Assembly (NCBI GenBank): GCA_009908325.1
Contig: JAAAPI010000053.1
Location: forward strand, 1-50,200
Direction of reading: 5' to 3'
Length of the DNA: 50,200 nucleotides
Origin: Verrucomicrobiota bacterium
GTDB lineage: Bacteria; Verrucomicrobiota; Verrucomicrobiia; Opitutales; Coraliomargaritaceae
Of this stretch, positions 8,570-18,026 are shown one piece after another. The position numbers were made by a program, and so were the translations under genes. Numbering within the stretch: position 1 is the first letter of the stretch; each line of letters opens with the position of its first letter. Under the pieces are notes generated by a model, which did not search any database, had not been told where the DNA came from, and was given only the letters and a program-made list of their open reading frames with translations.

Positions 8570-9150
8570 CTTTTATCGTTCTCGCGTCAGTTCTCGCGGC
8601 GACCTCGGAAATCAGACGCACGTATCCTAGGCTTGCATGTATTCCTTGCCAACGAGCAGGTTTGCAAACGCGATACATAGGCAAAGGCGATTGCGATTGT
8701 TGGCCAGTCCTCGGTTGCGCACCTTGTTATAGCCAAGGATGCCCTTGAACCAGCAGAATGGGCGCTCGAATTTTGCCCTAATGGAGACCTTGTTGGCCAA
8801 GAGCGAGCTAGTATTGAGCAAGAGCCGCTACCTCTGGCTTCAGCGCCGCGACTCATGATCGACAGGAACTTCATCCGTCTCACGTCGCTCAACTCCGCCA
8901 ATTTCGAGACCGTCCGCGCCTGCGCGATTACTTCACGGCTGGAACCGGCTAAGAAGGTCGCGTGAACGGTGCAGGCCGATCCCGAGGCTATGCCGAGGGC
9001 CGTCGCCACAGGTGACAGCAATGCGCTTGTAGAAGTTTTCATCACCATGCTCCAGACGATCAAGCGCGAAACTGCGGATTTCGGAACAACAAAAGATCCA
9101 AGGCATTTACTCCCATCTCTGTGACGTCGATCCCTTCCCAGCTGCAATCC
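8570..9150 (-). pseudogene. Degenerate IS5-family transposase
   Basis: On the minus strand a short frame (8627-8821) encodes the C-terminal end of an IS5-family DDE transposase: IRAKFERPFCWFKGILGYNKV followed by RNRGLANNRNRL and a helix ending at TAG 8627. This is the classic block [RAKVEHPF..IKR.FGY.KVRYRGLAKN]. Farther upstream (to about 9150) the frame is lost and only scattered resemblance remains, so the gene is broken. I could not define terminal inverted repeats. The remnant separates the nonulosonate synthesis genes from the sialyltransferase gene and marks a past insertion in the locus. Confidence 0.7.
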
Positions 9151-9264
9151 GAGAAGGACTGCTATCCACTCGATTCAATGAAGAGGCGCATTAATCAGCA
9201 GTGAACAACACCATGCCTACGTTAAAATGGATATATCTGGGAAAGTTTTTGATAAAGCCTCTAT

Positions 9265-10359
9265 ATGAATGCGATAAACAGATCTCAACCTACTCTTAGC
9301 GCGCTTTCTGGTAGCGATGCACTTGCTGTTGTCTCCACTGGTCTGCAGTACCTAAACACAGTCGAATCAGTAAACCACTTCAAGTTGGTTCCCGATAGGC
9401 TAATTATTCTTGACCGCGGACTAAAGGACGACTTCGAGTGCTTGCCAGATTTTCACCTTTGGGGCAACGTCCACAAGATATCTCGTCCAGCCAGCCTTCG
9501 GAAAACCCCTGAAAACCCCAGCCTAAAGCTCGCGCATCGAGCGATTCTGGATTTAATGACGGCGTTCCGTCTGCGGAAAACCCTACCAAAAACCTATCGA
9601 CCATCGGTTGTCGTAATTGGCAGAGCCAGCAATCCTTGGCATCGGCATCTGGCAAGCCTAACCACCCCTGATCAGGTAATCGTTTGCGATGACGGTGCCG
9701 CTTCCGTTAACAACGGTCAGCATATCGGATCCAATATTCATCTAGGACGCGCTTTCTTATTGACCAACAAAATCCTTCGTCGCAGATGCACGGATCTAAG
9801 AGAGAGTAATATCTTTACGGCTTTCGCGGAAGATCCCCATGCATCTAACGTATTTCGGAACAACTATTCTAGAACGCGGCTCTGCTTTGAGACTCGATCG
9901 AAGGAAAAACAGCTTTGGTTTATAGGCCAACCCCTATATCAAGACGGCTTCTTTAGAGCAGATGTCTTCTCTCGATTAATGGATAGGATTGGTTCTATTT
10001 ACGACGGCTTAGAGCTTATCTACTTTTTGCATCCCCGGGAAAAACTATCCCGCATCAAACTGTTGTTGGACCCGGAGCGATGGCAACTTCGACAAATTAA
10101 CCGGCCAATGGAAATTGCAATAGCGGAAAGTGCTGTTTGGCCAAGTCAACTCGCAACCTTTTATTCTAGCCTAGCCAAGACCATTCCTCTAATTTACGGA
10201 GGAAGGTTACCAGTTGACGTATTCGAGCCTTACTCAGATTTGATCAGTTGTGATACTCATAGAAGAAGCGCCGTTGCGAATGTATACCGAAGCTTTAAAC
10301 AGGAACTTACACCACCGCACAAATTCATAACCATAGGCGCCGACTTGACCTCAAAATAA
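9265..10359 (+). CDS. Sialyltransferase-like (GT52/polysialyltransferase superfamily) glycosyltransferase
   Basis: The 364-residue protein has the two hallmark motifs of bacterial GT-B sialyltransferases: the D/E-D/E-G motif as CDDGA (DDG at 142-144) and the HP motif as YFLHPREK (HP at 256-257), followed by a Ser-Ser pair (301-302). The FIGQPL segment at about 219-224 also fits these families. Such enzymes move a nonulosonic acid from its CMP-sugar to a glycan. The genes for making and activating that sugar lie just upstream beyond an IS remnant. The start is ATG 9265. Codon use is AT-richer than in flanking backbone genes. Linkage and acceptor are unknown. Confidence 0.8.
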   Translation: MNAINRSQPTLSALSGSDALAVVSTGLQYLNTVESVNHFKLVPDRLIILDRGLKDDFECLPDFHLWGNVHKISRPASLRKTPENPSLKLAHRAILDLMTAFRLRKTLPKTYRPSVVVIGRASNPWHRHLASLTTPDQVIVCDDGAASVNNGQHIGSNIHLGRAFLLTNKILRRRCTDLRESNIFTAFAEDPHASNVFRNNYSRTRLCFETRSKEKQLWFIGQPLYQDGFFRADVFSRLMDRIGSIYDGLELIYFLHPREKLSRIKLLLDPERWQLRQINRPMEIAIAESAVWPSQLATFYSSLAKTIPLIYGGRLPVDVFEPYSDLISCDTHRRSAVANVYRSFKQELTPPHKFITIGADLTSK

Positions 10360-10771
10360 TGGTAGTCGGCTACGGTATTAACCGTTACGAGAGCCGAAAC
10401 TTCAACTGCCTCGCAATTAATTCCATTGCAAAAGAGCAAGTCCTGCTCGAAGGACTTCCGGGTTGTCAGTATCTAGCAAGCGCATCGTACACCTAAGATA
10501 TAGCACTGAAATCACTGATCGGAATATACCTCTTTCACCTCGAGCATCCCGCAACGTGACGCTCTGTTCAGACTTTTTGCTTCGCAAGCCTGCGGTGATC
10601 CATCGCTCTCGTTACCTCAAGATCCGGTGATTTAGTGAAATCAATTTTATCGGCCTAAATTGTTGGCCCGCCGATATTGGATCCACTCGGAATCCAGCTC
10701 AGCAGAAATTTTCGATCCCAATTTTCTATAGTTTATAAGTATCACGGCACATCCAGGATTTCTTTTCGACG
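10360..10771. other. Intergenic stretch, no gene recognised
   Basis: This 412-base gap between the sialyltransferase-like gene and the first sulfotransferase has no open frame with family resemblance on either strand and no clear terminator or promoter. Confidence 0.5.
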
Positions 10772-11707
10772 ATGCGACAGATTAGGATTTCGCGGCGCAA
10801 ACCGGCTCCCTTTTTTCTCGGAATCGGAGCCCAGAAGGCGGGCAGCTCGTATCTTTATGAATGTTTATCACAGCACCCGGAAATCACCCTGCCTCCCATA
10901 AAAGAGCTCCACTGGTTCGATGAGGCCGAAGGCCAATATGCGCGAAACCTTAGAGAGCGATTTCGTTTGATGAAAGTGCCCCGTAACAGAAGATGGGTGA
11001 AGGTGCTTGCGATGTCTGGGTCTAAACGCCTTGTGACTTTTGACCTTCCATCAGCTTTTTGGATTTTTAAGTTCATGCTGCTAAACCGTGAACTTACTGA
11101 ATCGGCAGTGGCGGCGTATGTGAGATTAACCAGGCACGTATTCCGGCCGAACGTTACGGGTGATATAACGCCGTACTATGCAGCCCTTAGGCCTTCCACA
11201 ATCCGCTTCATTCGTCGCTATATCCCGGATGCACGCATCCTATACATTTTAAGGAACCCCGTCGATCGCGACTTCTCAGAGCTCTCGATGTACGCTAGAG
11301 ATCATCAGCTACGTCAACTCTCCGACATCCCTGCTGCATATGTAGACAGAGTTATCGATGGCGGTATCCACTCTAACTACCTTGGGAACCTAATAAATTG
11401 GGTCGATATCTTCGGGCGACAAGCAGTTCACGTGGAGCTCTTCGAAAGTTTGACGGAGGAGCCGCAATCGACCCTCGGCCGAATTCAAAGCTTCCTTGGG
11501 GTCTCCAAGTGTGATATTGGAAGCAGGGCCCCCCATGCTCGAGTAAACGCGAGTAAGCCGATCGAGATCAGTAGCTCGGGTCGTTTGGCTCACGTAAGAA
11601 GGTATCAAAACGACATTCTGGCACTGGCTGAGTACCTTAAGATCTGGCCTCATATACCAGTTGAACGCGTGAGAGGCTGGTCAAGCGTAAAAACTAAGGG
11701 AACTTAA
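10772..11707 (+). CDS. Sulfotransferase (PAPS-dependent, carbohydrate type)
   Basis: The 311-residue protein carries the 5'-phosphosulfate-binding loop GAQKAGSSYLYECL (starting at residue 19) and the 3'-phosphate-binding segment LRNPVDRDFSELSMY (RNPVDR at 161-166), the two PAPS-binding elements of the Sulfotransfer_1/3 family. The usual catalytic acid-base region after KELHWFDE is also present. Enzymes of this kind move sulfate from PAPS onto hydroxyls of polysaccharides. PAPS would come from the bifunctional enzyme at 825. The start is ATG 10772. The gene stands alone between two long gaps, so its operon membership is unclear. Confidence 0.88.
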   Translation: MRQIRISRRKPAPFFLGIGAQKAGSSYLYECLSQHPEITLPPIKELHWFDEAEGQYARNLRERFRLMKVPRNRRWVKVLAMSGSKRLVTFDLPSAFWIFKFMLLNRELTESAVAAYVRLTRHVFRPNVTGDITPYYAALRPSTIRFIRRYIPDARILYILRNPVDRDFSELSMYARDHQLRQLSDIPAAYVDRVIDGGIHSNYLGNLINWVDIFGRQAVHVELFESLTEEPQSTLGRIQSFLGVSKCDIGSRAPHARVNASKPIEISSSGRLAHVRRYQNDILALAEYLKIWPHIPVERVRGWSSVKTKGT

Positions 11708-12172
11708 CCACTCTGAAGCTTCTATCAATACCAATTGCCACCGCCGTATTCAAAGGCGCCCTCTTTGAACCGATTCGAGCTGCTAGAACCGCTATGCACT
11801 AACACGTCTGTGACCTTCTTGTCGGTTGTTCAGTTTAGGCTAAAGCAAATTCCAATGTCCTGCTGTTATACCTGAACCTGACGTTTGGCCGTTGCACCTA
11901 ATGCCTTAATTTTCTCAGGACGCCTACAACGTTATGGGAGTTTAAGCGCAACCCTATGCTAGCCAAATGTTCATTGTCTTGGCGTTATGTCGAAACTTAT
12001 AGGCCTCACAACTGAAGGTGGACGTGAAGTGTTGAGTGATAGCGCGCGTTTTAGGAAATGCACTTTCCGACAAAACTTGGGCTTTCGCAATCTGGCGAGA
12101 CTCCCTCTAACCCCGAGGCGATCAATGCATTCTTGAACGCCTGAAACATAACCTAATAATCCATACCTAGAA
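11708..12172. other. Intergenic stretch, no gene recognised
   Basis: This 465-base, AT-richer gap contains no coding frame I can support and no T-tailed hairpin. It may be the scar of a lost gene, but there is no recognisable fragment. Confidence 0.5.
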
Positions 12173-13321
12173 GTGACCAATCGAACAAACATTCTTTTCC
12201 TGGGAGATTTTGCTCCAAATGAGAAGCAACAGCTTCTGCTTCATACAAACTCGACTGGGCTTTTGGACGAGCTTGTTGGCGAGCGAACGTTTGATCATTT
12301 GGCAATAAATCTAGAAGCTCCGATAACCAAGAATGTAAGTGCGACGCCAAAGACAGGTCCCGCCCTGAAGCTGCGCCCGTGCATAGTGGACACTCTGAAG
12401 GCCTCCCGTATAACAATCGCTTCGCTTGCCAACAATCATATTCTAGATTTTGGCGAGGCGGGGGTGTTGGATACTATACGCGAACTTGAATCACAGAGCA
12501 TATTCTGCCTAGGAGCGGGAAGGGCATTGGAGGAGGCAACGAGACCAATCGTTTTGACCGATAAGGCTAAGAATGCAATGACCGTGGCGATTATTGCAGT
12601 AGCCGAATCGGAGTTCAACATCGCGACGAAAAACTCTGCTGGCGCGGCGCCCCTTGACGTCATCGATAACGCACGGGCGATCCAAGATCTCAATGCTGAG
12701 CATGACCATGTAGTTGTCTGCGTGCATGGTGGAGTTGAGCACCTTGCAATCCCACCGCTACATTTACGCAAGGCGTGTCGGTTTTTTGTGGAGCAGGGCG
12801 CGAGCGCGGTAATTTGCAGTCATACACACTTGCCTGGCTGCTATGAGCGCTATCAGGGCGCTTTTATCTCTTACGGGCTGGGCAATCTTCTGATGAAGCC
12901 CAGGCCCGCAAAGCAAAATTGGAACTACGGCTACGCAGTTGCGGTCTCCCTCGGACAGCAAAAGGGCGTAACTGCCGAATTGTTGCCTTATGTTATGAAG
13001 CCCGAAGAGGCACGTGTCGAGCCAATGTCTGATTCAGACAAAAGCGCCCTCTTTATTGAACTTACTCGTCAGAACCAAATCCTCGAGGACGAGAATATGC
13101 TACGCGAAGCTTTGACTCGCTTTTATTCGCGAAAGAGGAGAAGTCACGTATCCCTATTTACACCAAAATTTTTACGAACGCTTTCCAGACTGCCAGGAGG
13201 GCAGGACGTCCTCTACAGAATATTTCAGTCAAATATCACTGGGAAAATCAATACAATCAGGAATCCCTCGCACCGCGAGGCGTTGCTAGCCAATCTAAGG
13301 TCATTAGAGAGATATTGGTGA
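12173..13321 (+). CDS. CapA-family (PGA_cap) metallophosphatase-like protein
   Basis: The 382-residue protein has the calcineurin-like fold motifs of CapA: GDF at 11-13, SLANNHILDFGEAG at about 84-97, VCVHGGVEHLAIPP and ICSHTHLPGCYE, giving the metal-binding Asp/Asn/His set. CapA is known from poly-gamma-glutamate capsule systems; homologues occur in many polysaccharide loci with an undefined role in export or attachment. No signal peptide or membrane helix is visible, unlike classical CapA, which is membrane anchored. The start is GTG at 12173, following a long gap. The C-terminal 100 residues (LTRQNQILEDENMLREAL onward) are basic and have no match that I recognise. Confidence 0.8.
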   Translation: MTNRTNILFLGDFAPNEKQQLLLHTNSTGLLDELVGERTFDHLAINLEAPITKNVSATPKTGPALKLRPCIVDTLKASRITIASLANNHILDFGEAGVLDTIRELESQSIFCLGAGRALEEATRPIVLTDKAKNAMTVAIIAVAESEFNIATKNSAGAAPLDVIDNARAIQDLNAEHDHVVVCVHGGVEHLAIPPLHLRKACRFFVEQGASAVICSHTHLPGCYERYQGAFISYGLGNLLMKPRPAKQNWNYGYAVAVSLGQQKGVTAELLPYVMKPEEARVEPMSDSDKSALFIELTRQNQILEDENMLREALTRFYSRKRRSHVSLFTPKFLRTLSRLPGGQDVLYRIFQSNITGKINTIRNPSHREALLANLRSLERYW

Positions 13322-13415
13322 GTGGGATTAATGAATTCCGACTGCACGCCCTTCCAGAATTGAAGGCCTAGAGCATTGCGGCAACTTTCATAGAGAAAAC
13401 CCCGGGCGATAGACA

Positions 13416-14720
13416 GTGCCTAATAAGCGACTAATTAATGTGAGCCGACCACCTAGCTCAACTAGTCCACGCGTAAGGGATCGCGTGTTTACGGCTCTGC
13501 TCGCCGTGATGATTTTCGCCACAATCCTAGAAAATCATACAATATCTAATGTCCCGTTTCTTCGGACGCCTTTTGCAATAATCGGCGTTACCTTATCGGT
13601 TCTCTGGCTAGCAATCCACCTCAAAAGCTTAAAGCTACGTAACGGTCCAGAGCTTCGCGCTATGTTGATGCTCTGTATTTTTAGCCTAATATGGCTGCTT
13701 AATTATGCTACAGATCCAAATCAGAGGTTACTTACGGCATTTTCGTATTTTATGGGTTTCGCGCAACCAGTCATACTATTCTTTATTGTATCTGACCTGA
13801 TTAGGCGAATGGAGATCACCTACCTCGTATGGTCGTTCTTCATCCTAATGACGCTGCTCATGGCTTTCTTAACTTTGTTTGTTCCGGGCTTGTCTGTTGA
13901 AGGAGGGGACGGTCGTTTCGGCCTCGCTGGAATCAACCTCAATCGTCTTGCGTTTGCATATGCAATGTCGCTACTCACATTGTTCTGGCTCATCCTGCGC
14001 TATCCACGAGCAGTTTTCAGGGGCCTGTGGACTCCGCTTATCGTGGGAATAGCTACCGCCCTGATTTCCTGGTGCTTTATAGCAGCCGGCAGTAGAGGCG
14101 TTTTCCTTGCGTTTTGTGGAGGCCTAATTTTGCTGGCCTTCTTAGAACTCGATCGAAGAACCATACCATCGTATATATTTCTCTTTCTGCCAGGTCTTGC
14201 TGGCTTTGTATGGGCTATTCTAGAGAGCGGTGTCATCCTTAATCGTTTGGCGCAGGCGCTTGAGGGGGCGGATATGGGCATGCGAGATATCCTTCTGCGC
14301 CAAGCAATTGATCTTGCCTCACAAAGCCCATGGACAGGGCATTCTTATACGTACTACAGTAAATTGGGAATAGCCAGCGGTCTGGGCCGACCAATTGATG
14401 TGCATAACGGCATATTCCAAATCGTCCTACCTCTTGGCTACCCTGCCCTATTTATCTGGTTCTGGTTTCTATCGTCACTTGGAACACGCCTTTGGAAACA
14501 ACGTCGCAACCCTACCGCCCGGTTGTTTTTCATTTTATTCTGTTTCAATCTGGCGTTCATGTTGATCGGAGGAGTCGCGAGCAATACGACCTTCTGGATT
14601 TTTCTAGCCTGCGCAGCGAACGCACACTCTGCAACACCAGCATCATTAGACTACATAGCTAGAAAGCTGCGCAAGTCTCAACCAACTAATCACTCGCGAA
14701 CTAAACAGGTCCAGAATTGA
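13416..14720 (+). CDS. O-antigen polymerase/ligase-like integral membrane protein
   Basis: The 434-residue protein is strongly hydrophobic, with about ten to twelve predicted membrane segments separated by a larger periplasmic-type loop around residues 290-330. The segment AAGSRGVFLAFCGGLILLAFLEL resembles the conserved Wzy_C region (SRG-x-FLAF) of O-antigen ligases and polymerases. Such proteins join polysaccharide repeat units (Wzy) or attach glycan to an acceptor (WaaL). In a locus with glycosyltransferases and a flippase, a polymerase role is most likely. The start is GTG at 13416. The family is diverse, so the exact role is inferred. Confidence 0.75.
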   Translation: MPNKRLINVSRPPSSTSPRVRDRVFTALLAVMIFATILENHTISNVPFLRTPFAIIGVTLSVLWLAIHLKSLKLRNGPELRAMLMLCIFSLIWLLNYATDPNQRLLTAFSYFMGFAQPVILFFIVSDLIRRMEITYLVWSFFILMTLLMAFLTLFVPGLSVEGGDGRFGLAGINLNRLAFAYAMSLLTLFWLILRYPRAVFRGLWTPLIVGIATALISWCFIAAGSRGVFLAFCGGLILLAFLELDRRTIPSYIFLFLPGLAGFVWAILESGVILNRLAQALEGADMGMRDILLRQAIDLASQSPWTGHSYTYYSKLGIASGLGRPIDVHNGIFQIVLPLGYPALFIWFWFLSSLGTRLWKQRRNPTARLFFILFCFNLAFMLIGGVASNTTFWIFLACAANAHSATPASLDYIARKLRKSQPTNHSRTKQVQN

Positions 14721-14736
14721 AGCAGGAGCGTACGAT

Positions 14737-15597
14737 ATGACATGTAAATCAGCCAACATAGTCTATATCCAATCTCTAGGCCACAGCGGATCGACGCTTC
14801 TAAGTCGTCTTTTCAATCTTCACCCCAACGCGTTTTCTATGGGCTCATTTAGGGAACTTGAAATTGATCACGCTGATGACATCGATACACTGTGCGGGTG
14901 CGGAAAGCACCCTAGTGAATGTGTCGTATGGCGCAGAGTCTTTGAACATTTCGTCGAAAGAGGTCAGGGTTGCTTCAGGAGCTCTACTGGCGGGCTTGGT
15001 AGACAGCAGTTTTTGAGGTCAATAAGGGTTATTGACAGCCTCGCTAGAACAACGTCTTCCACGCACATATGTGAACTAACACATGATGGCAGACGCGTTC
15101 AGGGGTATGCCGAACGAATTCCGGAGCGAACCGTGATGATTCACTTTGTGCGTGACCCAAGGGCTATTTACAGAAGCTATCTACGTTTAATTAATCCGCC
15201 AACGAAACTTGGCAGGTTCTCCCTAGCAGTCAAAATCGCACGCTTCTACTTTCGCAGGAATATGTACACTCTTTTCCTAAAGCGGAAATATTGTAAAAGA
15301 GGGCTGCGATATATCAGAATTCGCTATGAAGATCTCTGCGATGCGCCCGACCAACAGATGCACGACGTTTTCCGCACCTGCAAACTGGAACCGCTTACGG
15401 TCTCTACCGCCTACCAGAACGAAGTTAATCATATAATCGGTGGCAACGTAAATCGCTTCAAACCGCTCGGGTCGGTACGGGATGAGCGGAAATTCATGTT
15501 TGAATTTTCACGCAGCCTGTTCTCGTTCGTAACCCTCCTTAATCTGCCGATGATTCTTGCCTTTCGTTATCCCGTACTTAAAACAACAAATGCTTAA
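14737..15597 (+). CDS. Sulfotransferase-family protein (second)
   Basis: The 286-residue protein begins with IVYIQSLGHSGSTLLSRLF, in which GHSGST (15-20) is the 5'-phosphosulfate-binding loop. It then has the Cys-rich CGCGKHPSECVVW segment typical of a bacterial sulfotransferase subgroup, and VRDPRAIYRSYL, the 3'-phosphate-binding element. It is only distantly like the first sulfotransferase (10772), so the two probably sulfate different positions or sugars. The start is ATG 14737, 16 bases after the membrane-protein stop, which suggests cotranscription. Confidence 0.83.
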   Translation: MTCKSANIVYIQSLGHSGSTLLSRLFNLHPNAFSMGSFRELEIDHADDIDTLCGCGKHPSECVVWRRVFEHFVERGQGCFRSSTGGLGRQQFLRSIRVIDSLARTTSSTHICELTHDGRRVQGYAERIPERTVMIHFVRDPRAIYRSYLRLINPPTKLGRFSLAVKIARFYFRRNMYTLFLKRKYCKRGLRYIRIRYEDLCDAPDQQMHDVFRTCKLEPLTVSTAYQNEVNHIIGGNVNRFKPLGSVRDERKFMFEFSRSLFSFVTLLNLPMILAFRYPVLKTTNA

Positions 15598-15616
15598 GTT
15601 GGGCCTAAACCCTTTC

Positions 15617-15644
15617 AATAAAAAGGGGCATCAAATTTGCCCCT
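15617..15644 (-). terminator. Rho-independent terminator reading on the minus strand
   Basis: Read on the minus strand, a 7-bp stem (AGGGGCA/TGCCCCT, 15624-15630 with 15638-15644) is followed by TTTTT and ATT. On the plus strand there is no T-run after the stem. No intact minus-strand gene lies upstream of it; a short minus-strand frame ends at 15664. Confidence 0.55.
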
Positions 15645-15832
15645 GGCTTGGTAGGTTTGAAGTTCATTGATGGTAGCTCCTCACCATATACTTGACTTGC
15701 TCGTCTCTAACTCGCGCATCTAGCTTAGCCGCGAGCATCTTATAAATTGGATCACACGATTGGTCGTCAAACACTAAGAGACTCGCCGTTATCCAAGGCT
15801 CGCTCATTTCAAAACAACGATCAACTATTTCA

Positions 15833-16909
15833 ATGAAGAGTGTTGCAATCAGGTCTTTCGGCCGTTTTTCATCCGGGTGGGCTAAAGCTTTCAAACTGAG
15901 AGGCTTTAAGGTACATTGGGTCGATCCATTTGATCCAGATGCGCTTGAAGTTATCCGAAAATGCGATGCATTCTTTTGCACGATCAGCCAGGATCGGCCT
16001 GAGGATTTGAGATTTTTGCCGAACTTGCTTGATGCGCTCGAAGCGACAGGCCACCCAGTTTACCCGGACAGGAGTATGCGGCGTGCATTTGATGACAAGC
16101 TCATGCAGCATTGGTTGTTTAAATTGCTTGGATTCGATACCCCGGCTGCTTGGCTGTTTTTTGATATTAAGTCGGCACTTAAGTTCATCGATTCCGCTAG
16201 ATACCCAATGGTGTTTAAGCTCGCGCGAGGCGCCGGTTCACAGAATGTTCGACTTGTCTCAACCAAACACGAGGCGCGATCACTCGTGATGCGCATGTTT
16301 CGACGCGGGCTCAAGACTTATCCCCCTGTCCAGACGTTTTCAAACGCTGTAAATGCAAAGCGCAAAGAAGGATTTAGGATCCGTGATGCCCTTCGTCTTA
16401 TTAGATCCTCTTTCCGCCTGTTAGCAACTTCTTTTTCGACTCGCAATAGGGAGCACGGTTATGTTCTTTTCCAGGAGTTTATTGGTGGCAATGAATGTGA
16501 CTATCGCGTAACTATTATCGGCGACCGGGCCTTTGTGTTCTATCGGAGAGTTCGAAACAATGATTTTCGGGCATCTGGTAGTGGACGGCTTAGTTATCCT
16601 CCGCCCGATTCCGTGGATCACGATTTGTTGTCTGCGGCTTTCATAGTCCGAGATCGACTTGGCTGTTCAATGATTGCAATGGACTTCGTAAAAGACTTTG
16701 CCTCCGGAGCATACCTTCTACTTGAGCACTCTTTCTCGTTCGTTCCGGAGCCAGTCGGCAACTGTCCTGGCTTTTTCGATCGCGATTTACAATGGAACCC
16801 CACTGTGCAGGATCCGGAATACTGGATGGTCGATGACTTTATATCCGCTACATTTGAAAACCAAGTCTCAGATGCGATCGAGCTTGATTCAGACACACCT
16901 ACGAGCTAA
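15833..16909 (+). CDS. ATP-grasp (RimK-like) ligase
   Basis: The 358-residue protein has the ATP-grasp layout: an N-terminal segment starting MKSVAIRSFGRFSSGWAKAF, a central lid with PMVFKLARGAGSQNVRLV (about 122-139), VLFQEFIGGNECDYRVTIIGD (about 214-234) and a C-terminal metal-binding region around AMDFVKD and LLLEHSFSF. ATP-grasp ligases couple ATP hydrolysis to amide or similar bond formation between a carboxylate and an amine. In this locus it may attach an amino acid or peptide to the glycan; the substrate is unknown. The start is ATG 15833. A second ATP-grasp gene follows one gene later (18023). Confidence 0.8.
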   Translation: MKSVAIRSFGRFSSGWAKAFKLRGFKVHWVDPFDPDALEVIRKCDAFFCTISQDRPEDLRFLPNLLDALEATGHPVYPDRSMRRAFDDKLMQHWLFKLLGFDTPAAWLFFDIKSALKFIDSARYPMVFKLARGAGSQNVRLVSTKHEARSLVMRMFRRGLKTYPPVQTFSNAVNAKRKEGFRIRDALRLIRSSFRLLATSFSTRNREHGYVLFQEFIGGNECDYRVTIIGDRAFVFYRRVRNNDFRASGSGRLSYPPPDSVDHDLLSAAFIVRDRLGCSMIAMDFVKDFASGAYLLLEHSFSFVPEPVGNCPGFFDRDLQWNPTVQDPEYWMVDDFISATFENQVSDAIELDSDTPTS

Positions 16910-16916
16910 ATAGACT

Positions 16917-18026
16917 GTGCGTGTTGCACTCGTTATTTCTGCGCTGGCACGGGGCGGCGCTGAGCGTCAATTAATACAATTGGCAATCGGTCTTTCTAAT
17001 CTTGGCGAGGAAGTCCAAGTTTGGTGCTATGGGGGTGCAAGTGAGATCGATGATGAGCTTCGCGAAGCCGGCGTTTTGGTGCGCAACTCTGAGGGATCTC
17101 GAGCCAGTAAGTTTCGGGTGTTGCGCCAGTGGATCCGGAAGTTCAATCCGCACGTTCTCCACGGCTTCATGAAACGCGCATCAGCTCTTTTGCTTTTGTC
17201 AAGAGGAGCTCGTTTTCATCCTGTCGTTATAGCCAGTGATCTCTCCACTGCCACCTATGGCAAGCGGGATCTGACCCTGTGGCTTTCGCTGGCGCTATTC
17301 GTGCTCGCTCAGCGTGTAGCGACCCAGACCGACCTGAATCGCCGAAGTCTCGAGCGCCTGGCGCCTTGGCTTCGGGGAAAGATACGAGTAGTTCGCAATG
17401 GCCTTGATCTCGGCAGGTACGAGCCCGCGTCGGACCCGGCCAATGCGACGCCTTTTCGCTTCCTGGCTGTAGGTAGCGTTTATGGCGTCAAGAATCCAGT
17501 GCGTGCCGTAGAGGCAGTCGCCATAATGAGGGACCAGGGTCGTAGCGATTTTGTCCTAGATTGGTATGGTAGGCTCGGTTTGAAGGGAGACGACGATCCT
17601 AGTGCGGAGTACCTCGAATGCAGAGATAAGATCGAATCCCTAGGCTTGTGTGAGTATATTCGGTTTCATGGTGAAAGCAGTCAAATATCAGTTGCCTACC
17701 AAAAGTCCAATGCGTTGATTCATCCCTCACTACAGGAAGGCTTCCCCAACGCCGTTGTTGAAGGAATGGCATGTGGATTACCCATGGTGGTCAGTCGGGT
17801 CTCGGATCTGCCGCTTGTAGTAAGGGAGGCCCAAAATGGATTTGTCTTTAACGAAACGGATTCTAAAGATATTGCCTCGGCAATGGCTGCGATGATGGAT
17901 ACGCCGGCGAGCGAACGGGCGGCGATGGGTCGGCGATCTCGACACCTTGCTGAGAAGTGGTTCGGCCTTGATCGCTTTGTGTCTGAATACCAGGCGCTCT
18001 ACGCAGAGCTTTTGCAGGCGCGATGA
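16917..18026 (+). CDS. Family 4 glycosyltransferase (GT-B)
   Basis: The 369-residue protein is a retaining GT4 enzyme. The N-terminal donor/acceptor domain opens with ALARGGAERQLIQLAIGL, a common GT4 start, and the C-terminal domain has FLAVGSVYGVKNP and the E-x7-E motif in SLQEGFPNAVVEGMACGLP. It would add a hexose-type sugar from a nucleotide donor to the lipid-linked repeat unit at the inner face of the membrane. The start is GTG 16917, only seven bases after the ATP-grasp stop, and its stop overlaps the next gene by four bases (ATGA). Confidence 0.88.
   Translation: MRVALVISALARGGAERQLIQLAIGLSNLGEEVQVWCYGGASEIDDELREAGVLVRNSEGSRASKFRVLRQWIRKFNPHVLHGFMKRASALLLLSRGARFHPVVIASDLSTATYGKRDLTLWLSLALFVLAQRVATQTDLNRRSLERLAPWLRGKIRVVRNGLDLGRYEPASDPANATPFRFLAVGSVYGVKNPVRAVEAVAIMRDQGRSDFVLDWYGRLGLKGDDDPSAEYLECRDKIESLGLCEYIRFHGESSQISVAYQKSNALIHPSLQEGFPNAVVEGMACGLPMVVSRVSDLPLVVREAQNGFVFNETDSKDIASAMAAMMDTPASERAAMGRRSRHLAEKWFGLDRFVSEYQALYAELLQAR

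Noticed and set aside
8587-9147. 186-codon minus-strand frame as an intact gene
   Set aside because: Part of a decayed IS5 transposase region; the conserved transposase end is in a different frame, so this frame is chance.
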